A stretch of 7,984 nucleotides of DNA from Prevotellaceae bacterium (GTDB lineage Bacteria; Bacteroidota; Bacteroidia; Bacteroidales; Bacteroidaceae): positions 1 to 7,984 of the forward strand of contig JAFLUS010000075.1 in the NCBI GenBank assembly GCA_022508685.1, in the 5' to 3' direction. Under the pieces are notes generated by a model. It did not search any database, had not been told where the DNA came from, and was given only the letters and a program-made list of their open reading frames with translations. Position numbers and translations under genes: made by a program. Below are positions 7,775-7,984 of the stretch, one piece after another; positions within the stretch are counted from its first letter, which is position 1, and each line of letters starts with the position of its first letter.

Positions 7775-7821
7775 CGTTCTTTTGGTTTTATGTATCTAAC
7801 AATTTGTTTGATGTATATCAT
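7771..7821 (-). other. Possible 16-codon leader ORF overlapping the plug-domain gene start
   Basis: Immediately after the T-run an ATG opens a short frame encoding MIYIKQIVRYIKPKER whose TGA overlaps the ATG of the next gene (ATGA). The geometry would suit translational coupling. Codons such as ATA and AGA are unlike the GC-rich neighbours, and AT-rich leaders often contain short open frames, so chance is a serious alternative. Confidence 0.2.
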
Positions 7822-7847
7822 AAAAAGCATGCCACACTGCGGCACGC
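7822..7847 (-). terminator. Terminator-like hairpin with T-run at the predicted 5' end of the operon transcript
   Basis: On the minus strand, GCGTGCC and GGCATGC form a 7-bp stem (one G-T wobble) around a 7-base loop GCAGTGT, followed at once by five T residues (7826-7822). This has the shape of a factor-independent terminator. It sits between the -7 element and the first gene, so it is either a terminator for an upstream minus-strand gene outside the window, an attenuator-like leader structure, or a 5' stabilising hairpin. Structure is seen; function is inferred. Confidence 0.4.
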
Positions 7848-7849
7848 TG

Positions 7850-7857
7850 CAAAGTTA
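7850..7857 (-). promoter_or_regulatory. Bacteroidetes-type -7 promoter element (TAACTTTG)
   Basis: Reading the minus strand, TTTGTAACTTTGCAGC contains a perfect match to the Bacteroidetes sigma-ABfr -7 consensus TAnnTTTG, 76 bases upstream of the ATG at 7774. The expected start of transcription is a few bases downstream, around 7846. No good -33 TTTG lies at the usual spacing of about 20 bases; the nearest TTTG on this strand (7894-7891) is 33 bases away. It would drive the four-gene operon plug-domain gene, purD, DUF6427-like and YqaA-like. Confidence 0.55.
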
Positions 7858-7934
7858 CAAATTTCTTTTCATTCACCGCAGTTCGTATACCAAAAATCTG
7901 CCTGAACGCCCACAACACTTGCGAATGTGCGAAA

Positions 7935-7984
7935 TGTTAAATTCCTTTAACAACCAGTGTTAAATTTAACATTTAAGTGTTAAA
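7935..7984. repeat. Array of five alternating TGTTAAA/TTTAACA motifs with a perfect 14-bp palindrome
   Basis: Exact 7-base copies occur at 7935 (TGTTAAA), 7946 (TTTAACA), 7958 (TGTTAAA), 7965 (TTTAACA) and 7978 (TGTTAAA). Copies three and four abut to make the perfect palindrome TGTTAAATTTAACA (7958-7971). Copies one and two form an inverted repeat with a 4-base spacer, and copies four and five one with a 6-base spacer. The array runs up to the window edge and may continue. It lies upstream of the operon promoter and could equally serve a divergent gene beyond the edge; a transcription factor operator is the natural reading. Confidence 0.6.

Noticed and set aside
7049..7963. 304-codon plus-strand frame opposite the plug-domain gene and running into the upstream region
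   Set aside because: It has no recognisable domain and runs through the promoter, hairpin and repeat array; the opposite strand encodes a clear signal peptide and plug signature.

Overview
The window looks like chromosomal DNA from a GC-rich member of the Bacteroidales, possibly Prevotellaceae-like. The genes lack Shine-Dalgarno sequences. The one recognisable promoter element is a Bacteroidetes-type TAnnTTTG box. One secreted protein carries a SusC-like TonB plug signature, and the start regions are AT-rich against GC-rich coding DNA. Genus-level placement is inference.

Left half, plus strand (1-4227): most of a very large superfamily I helicase with a fused PD-(D/E)xK/Vsr-like nuclease domain and a DUF3320-type tail (1-3684). 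Its N-terminal DUF4011 part lies mainly before the window. Twelve bases later comes a small histidine phosphatase (3697-4227). The two are probably co-transcribed. The helicase has the architecture of the DUF4011-helicase-Vsr (Hhe) proteins reported as antiphage defence genes, which makes it the best candidate for a defence function here.

Right half, minus strand (7774 down to 4264): four closely spaced genes read as one operon. They are a secreted protein with a free-standing TonB-plug-like C-terminus, purD (purine biosynthesis), a polytopic membrane protein resembling the DUF6427 type (ATGA overlap with purD), and a YqaA/DedA-like membrane protein. This unit converges on the helicase/phosphatase unit with only 36 bases between stop codons and no clear terminator.

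The last 210 bases (7775-7984) are AT-rich and hold the probable operon promoter, a terminator-like hairpin with a T-run placed almost at the predicted transcript 5' end, a possible 16-codon leader ORF overlapping the first gene, and five alternating copies of TGTTAAA/TTTAACA that include a perfect 14-bp palindrome. No tRNA, rRNA, CRISPR or insertion sequence was seen. Several long antisense ORFs are judged to be compositional shadows.
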